Positions 23,070 to 26,232 of a stretch of DNA of 26,232 bases are shown here, in pieces. The DNA lies in the NCBI GenBank assembly GCA_035513175.1, contig DATKCN010000133.1, positions 1 to 26,232 of the forward strand, in the 5' to 3' direction. The notes beneath the pieces were generated by a model, which saw nothing but the letters and a program-made list of their open reading frames with translations, searched no databases and had not been told where the DNA came from. Within the stretch, counting starts at the first letter, position 1; the number at the start of each line of letters is the position of its first letter. The translations under genes and the position numbers were made by a program. Source of the stretch: DATKCN01 sp035513175. Its GTDB lineage: Bacteria; Chloroflexota; Chloroflexia; Thermomicrobiales; CFX8.

Positions 23070-23134
23070 CGCACTGCTCGTTCTGAACGTTTGGCCGCTC
23101 CAGATCAATCCCGGCTCAACGATCAGGGGCAGAT

Positions 23135-24397
23135 GTGAAAGTGTTCTACGGCGGATCCGCAATTGTGCCTCCGGGGGCGCGGGAACGGCCCACGCGCCTG
23201 CGACGACGACTCGCGCTCGCCGCGCTCCTGTTGGCGCTGATCCCAGCGACAGTCGTAGCCGCCGAGATCGTCTCCGGCGACCAGATCGTCATCTCCGATC
23301 CGGTTGAGGGCGACCTCTATCTGCTGGGGTCCGACATCATCATCGACGCGCCCGTTAACGGTGATGTCCTCGCGGCCGCGGGCAGAATACAGATTCTCGC
23401 GCCTGTCACCGGCAGTGTGCACGCTTTTTCGGGCGACGTCATCATCCGCGCTGATGTTGGAGGGAGTGTGATGGCCGCCGGCTCCTCGGTCATCATCGCG
23501 GCGGACATAGGTCACGCCGTGCGTGCTGCCGCTTCCGACGTGATCGTTGAAAGCGGCAGCATCGACGGCGATCTCGTCGTTGCGGCGACTCGCCTCAGGC
23601 TCGGCGAGGCAGGCGTGGTCGCTGGCGAGGTCATCATGCGGGTCACGAACGCTGATCTCGCGGGCAGCATGCGCGGCGGCCTGCGGGGCTCGGTTCGCGA
23701 TCTTCGCGTCAGCGGGACTCTCGGAGACGCGTCAGACATCCGCGTGAACACGCTGCGCTTCACGCCCGGAGCCGACGTTCGTGAACCGTTCACCTACACC
23801 AGCGATCACGAAATGCTCGTCGATGGCGGCACGTCGATTACCGCACAGGTGACTCGGATTACTCCCGATCATCCGTCGTTTGGCGAAACCATCGCCCGAT
23901 CGCTGCTGTTCGCCGTCTTCCGCTTCGGCTGGGCTTTTGCAACCGGTTGGCTGCTGCTGCGCGTCATCCCTGAGACCGTGATCGGCATCAGCGATACGCT
24001 GCGGCTGGCCCCGGCGCGCTCGCTGCTGTGGGGTCTCGCCGCGCTCTTCGGCATTCCGGTTGTTGCGCTGGTGGTCGCCATCACCGTCATCGGCATCCCC
24101 ATCGCGATCGTCACGCTCGTGCTCTACGTCTTCGTGCTCTATGCCAGCCAGATAGTCGTCGGCATGGTGATCGGCATGGCGCTCAGCCGCTCGCGGTGGA
24201 AATGCGGCGATGGCTCACCGGCCTACCTGCGTATGCTGGCCGCCGGACTGGCCATCATTGTCCTGATCCGTTCCCTACCTCTGGATGGCTGGTATCCACT
24301 CGTCTCCTTCGTCACTGCCACGATCGCTCTTGGCGCGATCGTCGTCTATTTTTTCCGCCCACGACCGGAAGAGCCCGCCGAGTTGAGCGCCGCATAG
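23135..24397 (+). CDS. Secreted bactofilin-like beta-helix protein with C-terminal membrane helices
   Basis: A 420-residue envelope protein. A basic N-terminus and one hydrophobic segment (about 27-44) ending AAEIVSG look like a signal peptide or anchor. Residues about 48-190 form repeating short strands with GD(V/L), GS(V/I) and (V/I)II(D/A)A units, the right-handed beta-helix of polymer-forming cytoskeletal (bactofilin) proteins. From about 255 to 410 there are about four membrane helices, including a conserved-looking ITVIGIPIAIVTLVLYVFVLY. It may tether a beta-helix scaffold to the outside of the membrane; function is unknown. The start is GTG 23135 with AGGGG five bases upstream; GTG 23141 is an alternative. 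Confidence 0.82.
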   Translation: MKVFYGGSAIVPPGARERPTRLRRRLALAALLLALIPATVVAAEIVSGDQIVISDPVEGDLYLLGSDIIIDAPVNGDVLAAAGRIQILAPVTGSVHAFSGDVIIRADVGGSVMAAGSSVIIAADIGHAVRAAASDVIVESGSIDGDLVVAATRLRLGEAGVVAGEVIMRVTNADLAGSMRGGLRGSVRDLRVSGTLGDASDIRVNTLRFTPGADVREPFTYTSDHEMLVDGGTSITAQVTRITPDHPSFGETIARSLLFAVFRFGWAFATGWLLLRVIPETVIGISDTLRLAPARSLLWGLAALFGIPVVALVVAITVIGIPIAIVTLVLYVFVLYASQIVVGMVIGMALSRSRWKCGDGSPAYLRMLAAGLAIIVLIRSLPLDGWYPLVSFVTATIALGAIVVYFFRPRPEEPAELSAA

Positions 24398-24496
24398 GGC
24401 ATGGCTCATCAGGCGAGATGGCGTTACACTTCCCGAGGGTGACGGAGCGGCCCGGCGCCACCGACCGCGTGGCAGTACCGCTGGGCAAGCGTGGGC

Positions 24497-26232
24497 ATGG
24501 AGTGGTCGAGCGTGACGGAGACGTGGGCGCAAACTCAGGTGCTGCGGCTCTCGACGCTCGTGTCGACACTCGCGTTCGCCCTCATCGTGACCGCCGGTCT
24601 CGACTTCGGCGCCGGCGGCCTCACCGGGTTTGCATTCCCGATGTTGCCAGCCACGTCGATCGGGACGACACGGTTCGCCCTCGCAACGTCCATGGCGATC
24701 GCGACGGTGCTGCTAGCGATCGTGGCGTGGTTGCGGCTGCGCGACGATCCCCGCATCATTCGGTCCTCGCGGACGGCCGTGGCGCTGATCGCCGTCCAGA
24801 GCGCCGCGCTGATCGCCAGCGAGACTCCATCGCTGGCTGTATGGGCCGTTTCGGCGCACTTCGGCGCCACCGCGCTGCTGCTGGCCGTATCACTTGTCCT
24901 CGCGTCATCCGTCAGATCCCTGCCGCGCTACCTCGGGGTCCGCGATGGAATCGCGCTCGACCGGCTCGCCACGCTGTCCGGCCTCGTCGGGGTGTCGGGG
25001 GCGCTGGTGCTCGGAGCGCTCGTCTCAGGGGCCTATCTCGCGTCCGCTGGCACGCGGAGCGCCTGCGCCGGTTGGCCATTGTGCGATCCAATCGATGGTT
25101 CTGCGGCGCTTCTCGAACCACAGAACGTTCATCGAGTTCTCGTCACGGGGTCGGGCATGTTGTTGATCGCGCTGGCGATAGGGCTCGTGCGCGCCGGGGC
25201 TCGCCCGTTCGTGCCAGTGGCGCTACTGGCGGTATTCTCTGCCGAGGCGCTCGTCGGGGCCGTCTCGGCCAGTGGGATCGAGTCGTCCCTGATTTCCGGA
25301 ACACATTTCGCGGCGGCGGGGGCGGCCTGGGCGCTGCTGGTCATGGTTGGGATCGTCATTCGCCCTGTTGACGCTGCCTCGCTCATTGGCGCCCCCCACG
25401 CGCTTGACGCGTGGCTGGCGACGGCGCGTGACTTCCTGCGGGTGACGAAGCCCGGCATCATGCTGCTGCTACTGGCCACGACGCTCGGCGCCATGCTGAT
25501 CGCGCCCGGTTGGCCTTCGATATGGCTGGTCGTCGCCACGCTGACCGGTGGAGCGTTGGCGTCCGGAGGCGCGAGCGCTCTCAACTGCTATCTCGACCGC
25601 GACATCGATGGCGTCATGGCTCGCACCCGCGGTCGCCCGATTCCGACCGGCACGCTGACCACCACGCAGGTGCGAAACTTTGGGCTGCTGCTCAGTGTCG
25701 CGGCGGTCGTCGTGTTCTGGACATTGGTGAACCCCGTCGCTGCCCTTCTCGCGCTGGGCGGGGGCCTGTTCTACGTCGTCGTGTACACGCGCTTCCTCAA
25801 ACGCTCGACGCCCCAGAACATCGTCATCGGCGGCGCCGCGGGAGCATTCCCGCCGCTCGTTGGCTGGGCCGCTGTGACCGGCGGCGTCAGCCTGACGTCA
25901 ATCCTGCTGTTCGCGCTCATCTACTACTGGACGCCACCCCATTTCTGGAGCCTGGCGTTGCTGAAAGCGCGCGATTACCAGAGGGCTGGCATTCCGATGT
26001 TGCCGGTTACTCACGGCGCAAACCAGACGCGCAAGCACATCCTGTTGTATTCGCTTATGCTCGTCCCGATCTCGCTGCTCGTCGTTCCAGCCGGAGCCGC
26101 CGGACTGCTCTACCTGTTCGCCGCTCTCGCGCTGGGAGCGGTCTTCATCGGTCTGGCCGGAAGGATGTACGTCGAGCAATCGTCAAGGCTTGCGTGGAAG
26201 CTGTTCAAGTTCTCCAACTACTACCTCGCCGC
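24497..26232 (+). CDS. ctaB: Heme A synthase (CtaA/Cox15) - protoheme IX farnesyltransferase (CtaB) fusion, 3' end outside window
   Basis: At least 578 residues of a polytopic membrane protein for cytochrome oxidase heme synthesis. Residues about 15-290 form an eight-helix CtaA-like unit. His121, His212 and His270 align with heme-ligand positions, and Cys190/Cys196 (CAGWPLC) with the second extracellular Cys pair. The first-half EXXH motif is absent (Thr58 at the His position, no Cys or Glu in the loop). From Arg311 (RDFLRVTKPG) the CtaB unit begins: NCYLDRDIDGVMARTRGRP is the first prenyl-diphosphate/Mg motif, TRFLKRSTPQNIVIGG and YYWTPPHFWSLAL follow, and the frame leaves the window still open. 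CtaB makes heme O from heme B and farnesyl diphosphate. The start is uncertain: ATG 24497, GTG 24491 or GTG 24512; none has a strong ribosome site. Long antisense and shifted frames over this region are shadows. Confidence 0.9.
   Translation, partial: MEWSSVTETWAQTQVLRLSTLVSTLAFALIVTAGLDFGAGGLTGFAFPMLPATSIGTTRFALATSMAIATVLLAIVAWLRLRDDPRIIRSSRTAVALIAVQSAALIASETPSLAVWAVSAHFGATALLLAVSLVLASSVRSLPRYLGVRDGIALDRLATLSGLVGVSGALVLGALVSGAYLASAGTRSACAGWPLCDPIDGSAALLEPQNVHRVLVTGSGMLLIALAIGLVRAGARPFVPVALLAVFSAEALVGAVSASGIESSLISGTHFAAAGAAWALLVMVGIVIRPVDAASLIGAPHALDAWLATARDFLRVTKPGIMLLLLATTLGAMLIAPGWPSIWLVVATLTGGALASGGASALNCYLDRDIDGVMARTRGRPIPTGTLTTTQVRNFGLLLSVAAVVVFWTLVNPVAALLALGGGLFYVVVYTRFLKRSTPQNIVIGGAAGAFPPLVGWAAVTGGVSLTSILLFALIYYWTPPHFWSLALLKARDYQRAGIPMLPVTHGANQTRKHILLYSLMLVPISLLVVPAGAAGLLYLFAALALGAVFIGLAGRMYVEQSSRLAWKLFKFSNYYLA

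Noticed and set aside
1950..24700. Repeated GCGATCGC octamers (near 1950, 18282, 19440, 22436 and 24690), resembling the HIP1 element of cyanobacteria
   Set aside because: About five copies against roughly one expected by base composition is only mild enrichment, and most lie inside coding sequence. It may reflect codon use or a methylation site.
24028..25371. A 447-codon open frame on the plus strand across the end of the beta-helix gene and the CtaA region
   Set aside because: Its product is arginine-rich and low in recognisable motifs, and it is out of frame with the clear membrane-protein reading of both genes. It is a shadow of high-GC coding sequence.

Overview
The window is high-GC bacterial chromosomal DNA with tightly packed genes on both strands. 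There are no rRNA or tRNA genes, no CRISPR array and no recognisable mobile element. A heme A synthase/heme O synthase (CtaA-CtaB) fusion, a YumC-type ferredoxin-NADP reductase, a fused LutB-LutA protein, GTG/TTG starts and purine-rich GGAGG-like ribosome sites suggest an aerobic member of Chloroflexota (Thermomicrobia/Sphaerobacter-like). That placement is an inference from gene content, not a marker-gene result.

Layout, left to right. 1-1949 (minus): a NarL-type sensor histidine kinase running off the left edge. 2153-4369 (plus): an LutB-LutA fusion for lactate or other 2-hydroxyacid oxidation. 4419-5837 (minus): an amidase. 5949-6386 (minus) and 6470-7750 (plus): a divergent pair of Fur-family regulator and EntS-like MFS exporter, with a perfect 7+7 bp dyad between them. 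7890-9474 (plus): an unknown protein overlapping a divergent uracil phosphoribosyltransferase. 9693-10031 (plus): a small double zinc-ribbon protein. 10106-11509 (minus): a class III aminotransferase. 11717-12520 (plus): an unknown protein whose stop overlaps that of an MFS transporter (12517-13752, minus). 13850-14884 (plus): a D-2-hydroxyacid dehydrogenase. 14960-15991 (minus): ferredoxin-NADP reductase. 16121-17386 (minus): a membrane-anchored HExxH metallopeptidase. 17523-19835 (plus): a translationally coupled three-gene operon of PLP aminotransferase, ComD-like and ComE-like subunits. 19842-21948 (minus): AI-2E family permease followed by mutM. 22024-22389 (minus): a small zinc-binding protein. 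22626-24397 (plus): a DinB-like protein and a secreted beta-helix/membrane protein. 24497-26232 (plus, runs off the edge): the CtaA-CtaB fusion.

The most coherent metabolic unit is the aminotransferase-ComD-ComE operon. It predicts amino acid -> 2-oxo acid -> decarboxylated aldehyde, with L-cysteate -> sulfopyruvate -> sulfoacetaldehyde as the family-based guess. A 2-hydroxyacid dehydrogenase and a class III (taurine/beta-alanine type) aminotransferase within 8 kb could feed the same intermediates, but they are not in the operon. The other striking point is the CtaA half of the heme-synthesis fusion. Its C-terminal heme site (two His and a Cys pair) is intact, while the N-terminal catalytic half lacks the Glu-x-x-His motif and the first Cys pair.
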